Part shown: positions 1-6,299 of the stretch, piece after piece
How the letters are laid out: every line of letters starts with the position of its first letter
How positions within the stretch are numbered: position 1 is the stretch's first letter
NCBI GenBank assembly: GCA_043746815.1
Contig: JAYTQG010000013.1
Location: 1 to 13,036, forward strand
DNA length: 13,036 nt
Direction: 5' to 3'
Source of the DNA: JAYTQG01 sp043746815
Lineage (GTDB): Bacteria > Actinomycetota > Thermoleophilia > Miltoncostaeales > Miltoncostaeaceae
Made by a program: the position numbers and the translations under genes
The notes under the pieces: generated by a model
Seen by the model: only the letters and a program-made list of their open reading frames with translations
The model's database searches: none
What the model was told of the DNA's origin: nothing

Positions 1-81
1 TAGCGCCCTCCGACGGTGCCCGACAACTCGACACGCAGTTGATTCAAACGAGTCCACCACAGACACACGTCAGCAAATTCG

Positions 82-110
82 GGGTCTGACCCGGGTCTGA
101 CCCCTTTTTT
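82..110 (+). repeat. Tandem 11-base palindrome followed by a T tract
   Basis: Two adjacent copies of GGGTCTGACCC occupy 82-92 and 93-103. Each is palindromic around its central T, and TTTTTT follows at 105-110. The two copies can also fold on each other: 82-86 pairs with 99-103, there is a T:T mismatch, then 88-89 pairs with 96-97, around a CCCGGG loop. The T run makes this a possible intrinsic terminator for a plus-strand gene left of the window. It also resembles short dispersed extragenic palindromes seen in other bacteria, but that is from memory and could not be checked. Confidence 0.5.
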
Positions 111-171
111 GATTGCGTCGGCGCGCAAACGACCGACCACGTCGGGCGCCAACTCGCTCTGAAACCACCAA

Positions 172-189
172 CCACGGCCCAAGCCGTGG
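172..189 (-). terminator. Probable terminator after the ASCH gene
   Basis: CCACGGC (172-178) and GCCGTGG (183-189) form a perfect 7-bp stem with a 4-base loop. On the minus strand it begins 10 bases after the TAG stop of the ASCH gene and is followed by a broken T-rich run (TTGGTGGTTTC). The position and stem suit an intrinsic terminator for the leftward gene string, although the U tract is imperfect. Confidence 0.55.
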
Positions 190-199
190 AATCAATCAT

Positions 200-562
200 C
201 TAGGGAAGCAGCGGGAACTCCTCGACCGGCGCGAAGTGGATCACCGAGACGATGTCCGTCAGTTGGATCTCGCGGGCGTAGATGTGGGACATAAAGTGGA
301 CCATGTCCTCCACGAGGCGGAGTTCCGGGTTATCGCGCTCGATCTCGCGTTGGGTCAGCTCCTGAATGGGTTTGACATCGACCTGGTCGATGATGGCCGT
401 GAAGATCTTCTGACGCGGACCGTGGCGGTGGCCGACGGTGACCCAGACGAGCTGGCCCTTTTTGTACTTGTGTGCCTTGTCGCCAAGGCGAATGCTTGCC
501 GTCTTGCGCCCCTTGCGAAGCGGGTCGATAAAGAGCGGCGAGTAGAAGTTCAGTGCGAACAC
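200..562 (-). CDS. ASCH-domain (PUA-like fold) protein
   Basis: A small protein of 120 residues from the chosen start. It opens with ALNFYSPLF, then has a lysine/arginine-rich stretch (GRKTASIRLGDK) and KGQLVWVTVG, the usual layout of an ASCH domain. ASCH domains share the PUA-like fold and are thought to bind RNA or modified nucleotides; the substrate here is unknown. The frame also has a GTG at 601 that would add 13 residues and overlap the Nudix gene by 29 bases. I prefer the GTG at 560-562 because it sits directly before the conserved ALNFYSP start, has AGGA at 571-574 with 8-base spacing, and leaves a 10-base gap after the Nudix stop. It is the last gene of the leftward string and a hairpin follows its stop. 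The family call is fairly firm; the function is not. Confidence 0.75.
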   Translation of the reverse strand: MFALNFYSPLFIDPLRKGRKTASIRLGDKAHKYKKGQLVWVTVGHRHGPRQKIFTAIIDQVDVKPIQELTQREIERDNPELRLVEDMVHFMSHIYAREIQLTDIVSVIHFAPVEEFPLLP

Positions 563-572
563 GGCCGGAATC

Positions 573-959
573 CTACCCGTCCACTGCAAGGGAGCGGGCA
601 CGAGCGGCTACCCGCCGCTCCCCTGGATAGGACAGAAGACGATCGAGCCCCTCAAGAGGAAGCAGTCTGACGCTCTCCACCTCGCCGTTATGGTGCAGCG
701 GCGCGCCCGAGCGGTAGCGAAGGAGGAAGAAGTCCACCTGTTTGTGTACGCGAGCCTTCGGCGTCACGAACCAGTACTCGATCGACTCGATCGGGGCGAT
801 GAGGTCAGCCCGAATTCCCGTCTCCTCGTGCACTTCACGAATGGCGGCCTGACTTGACCCTTCGCCAGGTTCCAGATGACCCTTGGGGAGCGCAAGGACG
901 GTTCCAGCGCGTAAGACGATTACCGCAACCCGCAGCTGCCTACCGAAGGGAACCAACAC
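573..959 (-). CDS. Nudix hydrolase
   Basis: A compact 128-residue Nudix-fold pyrophosphohydrolase, expected to cleave a nucleoside diphosphate-linked substrate with Mg2+. The full Nudix box is present at about residues 27-49: G27, E33, R41-E42, E45-E46, G48 and I49 match the pattern Gx5Ex7REUxEExGU. The specific substrate cannot be read. The start is GTG 957-959, with an AGGTGG Shine-Dalgarno-like run at 964-969. There is a puzzle: in-frame codons upstream would read REHSAGGV, very like the first strand of many Nudix proteins, yet no ATG, GTG, TTG or CTG lies between this GTG and the in-frame TAG that ends the repeat protein. The true N-terminus is therefore uncertain. It is followed closely by the ASCH gene, so the two are probably co-transcribed. 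Confidence 0.85.
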   Translation of the reverse strand: MLVPFGRQLRVAVIVLRAGTVLALPKGHLEPGEGSSQAAIREVHEETGIRADLIAPIESIEYWFVTPKARVHKQVDFFLLRYRSGAPLHHNGEVESVRLLPLEGLDRLLSYPGERRVAARARSLAVDG

Positions 960-963
960 AACG

Positions 964-969
964 CCACCT
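964..969 (-). promoter_or_regulatory. Shine-Dalgarno-like site for the Nudix gene
   Basis: On the minus strand this reads AGGTGG, one mismatch from AGGAGG, four bases before GTG 957-959. It supports initiation at that GTG even though SAGGV-like coding continues upstream in frame. Confidence 0.4.
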
Positions 970-1067
970 GCGGAGTGTTCGCGGCGAACCGGGCGATGCT
1001 GGTCGCCCGATTTGCCACGAACGCGCCGTTGACCGCCCTGGTCCGGAACCCTTCCGCCTCGTCTCGC

Positions 1068-2105
1068 CTATTGCCCGCTGAAGAAACGGCGTACGGCAGC
1101 CCAGAACCCTTTGCCAGCACCGATGAGTTCGTCTGACACCGCACCAACAGTGTCACCAATCTTCTCGCTGACGTTCCCCATGGTCTGAGAAACCTCGCCC
1201 GCAACGCCCGTTGGAGCTCCAGCGGCTGCTGCGGCCATCCCGGGGGTCGTGCCCGTCCCGCTCCCGACCCAGCTGTCAAGCGCCTCCCAGCCGGTCTTTC
1301 CGGACGGTGCGGCCGAGGCTGCTCCCGCGGCGGACGCTGCCGCCCCGGGGGTCGTTCCAGAGCCACTTCCAACCCATTTGTCGAGGGCCTCCCATCCGGT
1401 CTTGCCGGACGCAGCGGCAGGAGCCGCGGCGGCAGCAGCACTCGCGGCTCCACCGGCGGAACCACCTCCGACCCACTTGTCAAGAGCTTCCCAACCGGTC
1501 TTGCCAGACGGTGCGGCAGGAGCCGCAGCAGCGCCCTCCGCGCCACCGGCGGAACCACCACCAACCCACTTATCGAGCGCCTCCCAACCCGTCTTCCCAG
1601 ACGGAGCAGCGGGGGCCGCGGCGGCGGCACCGGCGGAGCCACCACTCACCCACTTGTCCATCCCTTCCCACCCCGTCTTGCCAGAGGGTGCAGCCGGGAC
1701 CGCGGCAGCGCTCGCCCCGCCAGCAGCGGACCCACCACCGACCCACTTGTCGAGCGCCTCCCAACCGGTCTTGCCGGATGCAGCAACCGGGGCCACGGCT
1801 GCAGCGCTCGCGCCACCGGCGGAACCGCCAACCCACTTGTCAAGCGCTTCCCAGCCCGTTTTGCCAGATGGTGCAGCAGGGGCCGCGGCAGCACTCGCGC
1901 CGCCAGCAGGGCCTCCCACCCACTTATCCAACGCTTCCCAACCCGTCTTCCCAGACGGTGCGGCGGGCGCCGCTGCGGCGGCGCCACCAGCGGAACCACC
2001 ACCGACCCATTTGTCGAGGGCCTCCCAGCCAGTCTTCTGTGCCCCGCCTGCAATCGGCGGCAAGAATCGGCTTGCGCGTTCGTGGTTCGTTGGGATCTCG
2101 CCCAT
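1068..2105 (-). CDS. Nine-repeat Trp-containing protein with Ala/Gly/Pro linkers
   Basis: I do not recognise a family. The protein has 345 residues in three parts: a short N-terminus (1-23), nine repeats (about 24-299) and a tail (about 300-345). Each repeat is 28 to about 36 residues: a conserved KTGWEALDKWVGG core, then a loose linker of Ala, Gly, Ser and Pro. The fifth copy reads GWEGMDKWVSG and the ninth GWEALDSWVG. The core could form a short helix with two Trp on one face. The tail has an amphipathic stretch (VSEKIGDTVGAVSDELIG) and ends in an aromatic, basic helix (GFWAAVRRFFSGQ) that could touch a membrane or a partner. There is no signal peptide or TM segment. The start is ATG with AGGAAGG five bases upstream. 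It lies between rsgA (83-base gap) and the Nudix gene, ending in a TAG in the Nudix reading frame. A multivalent scaffold or binding protein is an inference only. Confidence 0.8.
   Translation of the reverse strand: MGEIPTNHERASRFLPPIAGGAQKTGWEALDKWVGGGSAGGAAAAAPAAPSGKTGWEALDKWVGGPAGGASAAAAPAAPSGKTGWEALDKWVGGSAGGASAAAVAPVAASGKTGWEALDKWVGGGSAAGGASAAAVPAAPSGKTGWEGMDKWVSGGSAGAAAAAPAAPSGKTGWEALDKWVGGGSAGGAEGAAAAPAAPSGKTGWEALDKWVGGGSAGGAASAAAAAAPAAASGKTGWEALDKWVGSGSGTTPGAAASAAGAASAAPSGKTGWEALDSWVGSGTGTTPGMAAAAAGAPTGVAGEVSQTMGNVSEKIGDTVGAVSDELIGAGKGFWAAVRRFFSGQ
1209..2036 (-). repeat. Nine-copy coding repeat
   Basis: This stretch encodes the nine tandem copies of the TGWEALDKWVG module, with a period of about 28 to 36 codons. 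The copies differ at many third codon positions (for example CACTTGTCAAGAGC versus CACTTATCGAGCGC on the plus strand) while the core peptide is almost unchanged. The linkers vary in both length and sequence. Confidence 0.85.
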
Positions 2106-2110
2106 GGTTA

Positions 2111-2117
2111 CCTTCCT
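2111..2117 (-). promoter_or_regulatory. Ribosome binding site of the repeat protein
   Basis: On the minus strand this reads AGGAAGG, five bases before the ATG at 2103-2105. It is among the clearer Shine-Dalgarno sites in the window and fixes the start of the repeat protein. Confidence 0.6.
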
Positions 2118-2188
2118 GGAGTGGTGGGCCTGACGGCGGTTGGGGTGTGTGATGGTCGTTACAATCTATTGGTCCGGCGATACCAGGG

Positions 2189-3070
2189 TCAAGAGCGCTC
2201 CGACTCCAATAGGCGCCGGTAGCTGTCGAGACGGCGGGCGCTGACCACGGATTCCATGACGCATCCGGCGTCGCCATCGTGACGGCACCCGCGGAACCGG
2301 CAACGAGACAGGGCGGCCGCGATCTCCGGAAAACCCGCTGCGAGGTCATCTGGCTCCATCGCAGGGATGAAGAAGCTCCGTACGCCAGCGGTGTCCACAA
2401 CGGCTCCAGGACCGACGCGCATCGGGATGAGCCGGGGGTCGGTCGTCGTGTGTCGCCCTTTGCCAGCCTTCTGGCTGATCTCGCCCACTTGCCGGTCCAC
2501 TCCGGTCAATCCGCGGGTGATCGTTGACTTTCCGACGCCGGAGTGACCGGCGAGGACGCCGATGCGTTCGCCAATGTGCTCCGCAAGCGCACCGAGGAAC
2601 GTTTCCTCATTGGCGACGCCAGCAAACACCGGATAGCCGATTTCACGGTATTCCTTGATGATCCCGTCCACCTGGGCACGATCGTGGTCGAGATCAAGTT
2701 TCGTCAGCACGATTGCGGGTTCAAGGCCCCCGTGGTGGCCAGCAACGAGGTAGCGGTCAATCAGACGCGGATGCAGCGGCGGATCAACGACAGACGCGAC
2801 GACGAGCAGCAGATCAGCATTCGCGACCACATCGCGACGCTGCCCTTCCCGGCCTCCGCCACGTTGCAACAGGGTCCGACGCTCCCCGATGCCGACGAGT
2901 TCCGGCAGATCCCCTGGCCGTCTGCGCAGGATCGCGGTATCGCCGACCACTGGACGGGCCACTATCCGCGGAGCGATCGGAACCTCGACCTGTTCGTTCC
3001 CGATGCGGACCGTGGCACTGGGTCCAGCCACCCGAAGGACCACGCCCGTGGCCTGCTCCCCCGGGGTCAT
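2189..3070 (-). CDS. rsgA: Small ribosomal subunit biogenesis GTPase RsgA
   Basis: A circularly permuted GTPase of 293 residues, normal for RsgA (YjeQ/YloQ), which acts in late maturation of the 30S subunit and is stimulated by it. An OB-like N-terminal domain (about 1-65) is followed by the G motifs in permuted order: TKLD (G4, 123-126), then the P-loop GHSGVGKST (175-183), GRHTTT (205-210) and DTAG (G3, 226-229). The C-terminal zinc knuckle is intact, with C257, C262, H264 and C270. The ATG at 3068-3070 lies five bases after the stop of the upstream hydrolase, so the two are almost certainly in one operon. No key residue is missing. Confidence 0.97.
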   Translation of the reverse strand: MTPGEQATGVVLRVAGPSATVRIGNEQVEVPIAPRIVARPVVGDTAILRRRPGDLPELVGIGERRTLLQRGGGREGQRRDVVANADLLLVVASVVDPPLHPRLIDRYLVAGHHGGLEPAIVLTKLDLDHDRAQVDGIIKEYREIGYPVFAGVANEETFLGALAEHIGERIGVLAGHSGVGKSTITRGLTGVDRQVGEISQKAGKGRHTTTDPRLIPMRVGPGAVVDTAGVRSFFIPAMEPDDLAAGFPEIAAALSRCRFRGCRHDGDAGCVMESVVSARRLDSYRRLLESERS

Positions 3071-3075
3071 GACAG

Positions 3076-3777
3076 CTATCCCAGCGACTCTCCCGGTGCC
3101 AGGTTGGCGACCTCAACTCCGTGGCCGACGGCCTCCTGCAGGCTCGTCGGGGTGCCGACGAGGACGGGGAACGTTCCCCAGTGGCCGCACAGGACCTGCG
3201 TCGCCTTGGTCAAGCGGACGGCGTGGATCGCCTCGCGGACACCCATCGTGAAGTGATCGCCGATGGGAAGCACGACGACGCTCGGCTCATAGATCTCTGC
3301 GATCAGCGCCATGTCACCGAAGACACAGGTGTCACCAGCGTGGTAGACGACGAGTCCGTCGGCGAACTCGATGATGAACCCGGCCGGGTCGCCGCCATCG
3401 ATGTGCTGACCCTCATGCAGGATCCCACCTGAGTGATGGGCGGTCGTCATCGTGACACGAGCGCCGGGCACGTCGACCGCTCCGCCCTTGTTCATCTGGA
3501 CGACGTTCTCGATCCCGATGCTCTGGAGGTAGTGACCGGTCTCGAAGATCGCGACGACCACGGGCTTGCTGGCCGCAGCCTTCTCGATGTCGCCGATGTG
3601 GTCGAAGTGACCGTGCGTCACCAGGATGGTGTCCAGGTGGCCGGGGTCTTTCAACTCGTCAGGGCACGAGGGGTTTCCGTCGAGCCAGGCGTCGATGAGG
3701 ATGCGCTTGTTGTCGGAGGTCTCCCACAGCCAGGTGCCGTGACCTAGCCAGGTGACGCGGTTGCCCTTCAAGTCCAT
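3076..3777 (-). CDS. UPF0173-type metal-dependent hydrolase
   Basis: A metallo-beta-lactamase-fold protein of 233 residues, of the UlaG-like/UPF0173 group. The metal-binding signature THGHFDHIGD (54-63) supplies H55, H57, D59 and H60. Further likely ligands are H115 in TTAHHSGG, D149 in YHAGDT and H199 in CGHWGTFP. The WLGHGTW N-terminus and the HAGDT segment are typical of UPF0173. The physiological substrate of the group is not established. The ATG at 3775-3777 has GAGG about 8 bases upstream. It sits between pyrE (38-base gap) and rsgA (5-base gap), so it looks like the middle gene of an operon, although no shared pathway is obvious. Confidence 0.93.
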   Translation of the reverse strand: MDLKGNRVTWLGHGTWLWETSDNKRILIDAWLDGNPSCPDELKDPGHLDTILVTHGHFDHIGDIEKAAASKPVVVAIFETGHYLQSIGIENVVQMNKGGAVDVPGARVTMTTAHHSGGILHEGQHIDGGDPAGFIIEFADGLVVYHAGDTCVFGDMALIAEIYEPSVVVLPIGDHFTMGVREAIHAVRLTKATQVLCGHWGTFPVLVGTPTSLQEAVGHGVEVANLAPGESLG

Positions 3778-3815
3778 CGTTTCGCCTCAATCGTTTCGGG
3801 GTTACAAGGGGAACG

Positions 3816-4373
3816 TTACTGCGCGCCCAGAATTTCCTCAGCGGTGAACATCGCGTGGAGCGGAACGTCGCCCAATATCTCGGCAACAGCCTCCCGACCA
3901 CCTTCACCGCGGTCCACGACGACGAGTGCCGCGACAACCTCGCCGCCAGCCTTTCGTGCCTTGTCGATCGCCGTCAGCAGGGAACCGCCGCTCGTTAGGA
4001 CGTCGTCGACAACGACAACGGGCGTCCCCTCCTCGATAAAGGGTCCTTCAATCCACTGCTGGAGGCCATGACGCTTGGCTTCCTTACGAACGAAAAAACC
4101 CGTCCAGCGTTCGCCTGCCGCCCACGCAGCAGCGGAAATGGAGCACACGAGGGGATCGGCACCCAGGGTCAGACCACCGACCGCTTGTGGCTTCATATCC
4201 GCCAGCAAGCGGTATCCAAGCTCGCCGGAGAGCGCGGCGCCCTCCGGGTCCAGGAGGACCTGCCGGCAGTCAAAGTAGTACGACGAGCGTTTGCCAGAGG
4301 CCAGGACCACCGACTCGCGGATGAGGGCGCGCTCGCGGAGCAGCAGAAGGAGACGGTTGCGATTTTCGTCCAT
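3816..4373 (-). CDS. pyrE: Orotate phosphoribosyltransferase
   Basis: PyrE joins orotate to PRPP to make OMP in pyrimidine synthesis, in the cytoplasm. At 185 residues it is a normal length for the short bacterial type. The PRPP-binding motif VVVVDDVLTSGGS (119-131) is complete. The flexible-loop region FFVRKEAKRHG (93-103) holds the expected basic residues, and the N-terminal LASGKRSSYYFD (24-35) is typical of PyrE. The ATG at 4371-4373 has no Shine-Dalgarno in front (CCTCCCA on the minus strand), so the message may be leaderless or initiate weakly. It is the first gene of the leftward string and is divergent from the Nfu-type gene, 74 bases away. No other pyr gene is in the window. Confidence 0.96.
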   Translation of the reverse strand: MDENRNRLLLLLRERALIRESVVLASGKRSSYYFDCRQVLLDPEGAALSGELGYRLLADMKPQAVGGLTLGADPLVCSISAAAWAAGERWTGFFVRKEAKRHGLQQWIEGPFIEEGTPVVVVDDVLTSGGSLLTAIDKARKAGGEVVAALVVVDRGEGGREAVAEILGDVPLHAMFTAEEILGAQ

Positions 4374-4432
4374 TGGGAGGCGACGCTACCAGGACGCCCG
4401 GCGGGTATCGTGGGCGATGTCACTGTGCAACC

Positions 4433-4438
4433 AAGGAG
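4433..4438 (+). promoter_or_regulatory. Shine-Dalgarno fixing a TTG start
   Basis: AAGGAG lies nine bases before TTG 4448-4450. It decides the start of the Nfu-type gene: the frame has an ATG at 4373, but the peptide from there to 4447 matches nothing in the family and overlaps the pyrE start. Confidence 0.7.
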
Positions 4439-4447
4439 ACGTCGACG

Positions 4448-4714
4448 TTGGTCCAAATCATTGCCGAGGCGACGCCCAATCCGAACGCCATCAAGTTCTC
4501 TCTGGATCGTGCCGCCGTTGAGACGGGTAGCCGCACCTTTCGCGAGGGAACCGAGCCAGCAGGTGACCCGCTTGGTGCCGCCCTCTTTGCACTTGGCGGC
4601 GTCACGAACGTGTTTACCGTCTCCAACTTCGTCAGTGTCACGAAGGACGCGACGACCTCTTGGGACGATCTGACGCCACGGATCACGGAAACGATCCAAG
4701 CCCACTTCTCGTGA
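4448..4714 (+). CDS. Stand-alone Nfu/NifU N-terminal-domain protein
   Basis: A protein of 88 residues consisting almost entirely of an Nfu_N domain. Recognisable pieces are EATPNPNAIKFSLDR near the N-terminus, then FREGTEPAGDPLGAALFALGGV and VFTVSNFVSVTK, the usual order of this domain. In larger Nfu proteins it precedes a C-terminal domain whose CxxC motif carries a [4Fe-4S] cluster; that domain and all cysteines are absent here. It may act as an adaptor in Fe-S protein assembly, but this is inferred. The start is TTG with AAGGAG nine bases upstream, which gives a protein beginning (M)VQIIAEATPNPN. The stop overlaps the next gene as GTGA, indicating translational coupling. A weak -10-like TATCGT lies at 4406-4411. 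Confidence 0.85.
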   Translation: MVQIIAEATPNPNAIKFSLDRAAVETGSRTFREGTEPAGDPLGAALFALGGVTNVFTVSNFVSVTKDATTSWDDLTPRITETIQAHFS

Positions 4715-4989
4715 GCCCGACGGGGATCCGCTTTACCCATCTTCTCGGGGCGGTCTTCGTCCTTGGTGGAATCGTTTTCATGCTCTTCTTGGAGAAAAAG
4801 GGTTTCCTGTTTGGAATCCCGTACGTCGTCATTGGTTTGATCTTGATTGGCGGCGCGAGCGGTGTCTCTCGACGGGCCGCTCGCGCCGCGAAGGATCAAG
4901 CTGGAACCGGCAGCCCCGACATCGACGCAGCAGCGGATGACAAGTCAGCGTCGGACAGTTCGGCATCGACGATCCGACCGGACAAGTAG
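4711..4989 (+). CDS. Small two-TM membrane protein
   Basis: I do not recognise a family. From GTG 4711 it has 92 residues: a short N-terminus, a first membrane helix at about 9-27 (HLLGAVFVLGGIVFMLFL), a charged turn EKKG, a second helix at about 33-51 (LFGIPYVVIGLILIGGAS), then a hydrophilic tail rich in Ala, Asp and Ser after SRRAARAAK. By the positive-inside rule the RR/K-rich start of the tail should be cytoplasmic. The start is chosen because GTGA overlaps the stop of the Nfu-type gene by four bases, the standard coupling arrangement, and because the upstream in-frame peptide is unlike a membrane protein. The last 94 bases overlap the 3' end of trpB2 on the other strand. Confidence 0.75.
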   Translation: MSPTGIRFTHLLGAVFVLGGIVFMLFLEKKGFLFGIPYVVIGLILIGGASGVSRRAARAAKDQAGTGSPDIDAAADDKSASDSSASTIRPDK

Positions 4990-6260
4990 TCCTCGTAGGC
5001 CGCCATGTCGAGGTGGCCGTGGCCACACAGGTTGAAGATGATGGTCTTGGAGACACCCTCCTGGCGAGCGCGCTCCACCTCCGCAACGACCTGACGGATC
5101 GCGTGGGTCGGCTCCGGCGCAGGGAGAATGCCTTCGCAGCGTGCGAAGCGGATTGCCTCGGCGAAGCATTCCCGTTGGTTCCATGCATTCGCCTCAACGA
5201 GCCCCGTGTTGACGGCATGTGAGACCAGCGGCGCCATCCCGTGGTAGCGCAGGCCACCGGAGTGGATGCTGGCTGGCATGAAGGTGTGCCCAAGGGAGTG
5301 CATCGGAAGGAGCGGCGTCATTTGCGCCGTGTCCCCGAAGTCGTAGCGGTACTCGCCGCGGGTAAGCGTTGGGCAGGCCGCAGGCTCGGCGGCAACGACG
5401 CGGATGTCACGCCCGGCGATCTTGTCGGCCAGGAATGGGAAGGCGAGCCCGGCGAAATTGGAGCCACCGCCAGCACAGCCAACAACAACGTCCGGCTCTG
5501 CGCCTGCGGCCTTCAGTTGCGCCTGGGCTTCCTGACCGATGATGGACTGGTGCAGGAGTACGTGGTTCAGGACACTGCCAAGCGCGTATTTCGTGTCCTC
5601 GCGTCCGGCTGCGTCCTCGACGGCCTCGCTGATCGCGATCCCGAGACTCCCTGCTGAGTCCGGAGTGGCTGCAAGGATCGTCCGACCAGCATTCGTCTCC
5701 TCCGATGGACTCGCGATGCATTCGGCGCCCCACGCGTTCATCATCGTGCGGCGGAAGGGCTTCGAGTCATACGAAACCCGCACCATGTAAACCTTGCACT
5801 CAAGGCCGAATCGGTTGCACGCGAACGCCAGGGATGAGCCCCACTGGCCAGCGCCGGTCTCGGTCGCGATCCGCTTCGTGCCCGCTTGCGCGTTGTAGTA
5901 CGCCTGGGCCACCGCCGTGTTCGGTTTGTGGCTTCCTGAGGGGCTCACGCCCTCGTACTTGTAGAAGATTTTGCAGGTGGTGTTGAGTTCGCGTTCCCAG
6001 TTGAGTGCCCGCATCAGCGGCGTTGGCCGCCAGAGGGCGAGCACGTCGAGAACCGGATCCGGAATCGGGATGAACCGCTCGCCGCTGACCTCCTGAAGGA
6101 TCAACTCCATCGGGAAGATCGGCTCCAGCGCCTCCGGGCCGATCGGCTGGCCGGTACCGGGATTCAATGGCGGGGGCGGCATGCTCGGCAGATCGGCGGC
6201 AAGGTTGTACCACTGCCGCGGAATGTCGTTTTCGTCCAACAAATACCGGTGCCGTGCCAC
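4896..6260 (-). CDS. trpB: Tryptophan synthase beta chain, TrpB2 type
   Basis: A PLP enzyme of 454 residues that makes tryptophan from indole and serine. Its length, the long N-terminal segment (LLDENDIPRQWYNL) and PTPLMRALNWERELNTTCKIFYKYE mark it as TrpB2, the form often found apart from trpA. K112 in GSHKPNTA should carry the PLP Schiff base, E134 in ETGAGQWGS is the expected catalytic glutamate, and GGGSN (264-268) binds the cofactor phosphate. The start is GTG 6258-6260 with GGAGGA four bases upstream. It follows the histidine kinase gene by 39 bases on the same strand, so it is probably in an operon with the two-component pair. TrpB2 enzymes usually do not need TrpA, and none is present. 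The last 94 bases overlap the converging membrane gene. Confidence 0.95.
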   Translation of the reverse strand: MARHRYLLDENDIPRQWYNLAADLPSMPPPPLNPGTGQPIGPEALEPIFPMELILQEVSGERFIPIPDPVLDVLALWRPTPLMRALNWERELNTTCKIFYKYEGVSPSGSHKPNTAVAQAYYNAQAGTKRIATETGAGQWGSSLAFACNRFGLECKVYMVRVSYDSKPFRRTMMNAWGAECIASPSEETNAGRTILAATPDSAGSLGIAISEAVEDAAGREDTKYALGSVLNHVLLHQSIIGQEAQAQLKAAGAEPDVVVGCAGGGSNFAGLAFPFLADKIAGRDIRVVAAEPAACPTLTRGEYRYDFGDTAQMTPLLPMHSLGHTFMPASIHSGGLRYHGMAPLVSHAVNTGLVEANAWNQRECFAEAIRFARCEGILPAPEPTHAIRQVVAEVERARQEGVSKTIIFNLCGHGHLDMAAYEDYLSGRIVDAELSDADLSSAAASMSGLPVPA

Positions 6261-6264
6261 GCCG

Positions 6265-6270
6265 TCCTCC
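6265..6270 (-). promoter_or_regulatory. Ribosome binding site of trpB2
   Basis: On the minus strand this reads GGAGGA, four bases before GTG 6258-6260. It supports the GTG as the start. I see no terminator in the 39-base gap back to the kinase stop, in keeping with read-through from the two-component genes. Confidence 0.55.
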
Positions 6271-6299
6271 GATGTCGTGAGTGTCCTGTGCCGGGAACG

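Larger units (their letters stand above)
1..199. other. Non-coding left margin
   Basis: I see no credible gene here. A long plus-strand frame starting at 113 is the antisense of the ASCH and Nudix genes. The stretch holds the tandem palindrome at 82-110 and the hairpin at 172-189 and nothing else I can name. Confidence 0.6.

Noticed and set aside
113..670. Plus-strand frame of 185 codons over the ASCH and Nudix genes
   Set aside because: It is antisense to two genes with clear family motifs and has no motif of its own.
1249..2133. Long plus-strand Ala/Pro-rich frame of 294 codons
   Set aside because: It is the exact antisense of the nine-repeat gene. Its apparent repeats mirror the minus-strand modules, and it has no Shine-Dalgarno or family signal.
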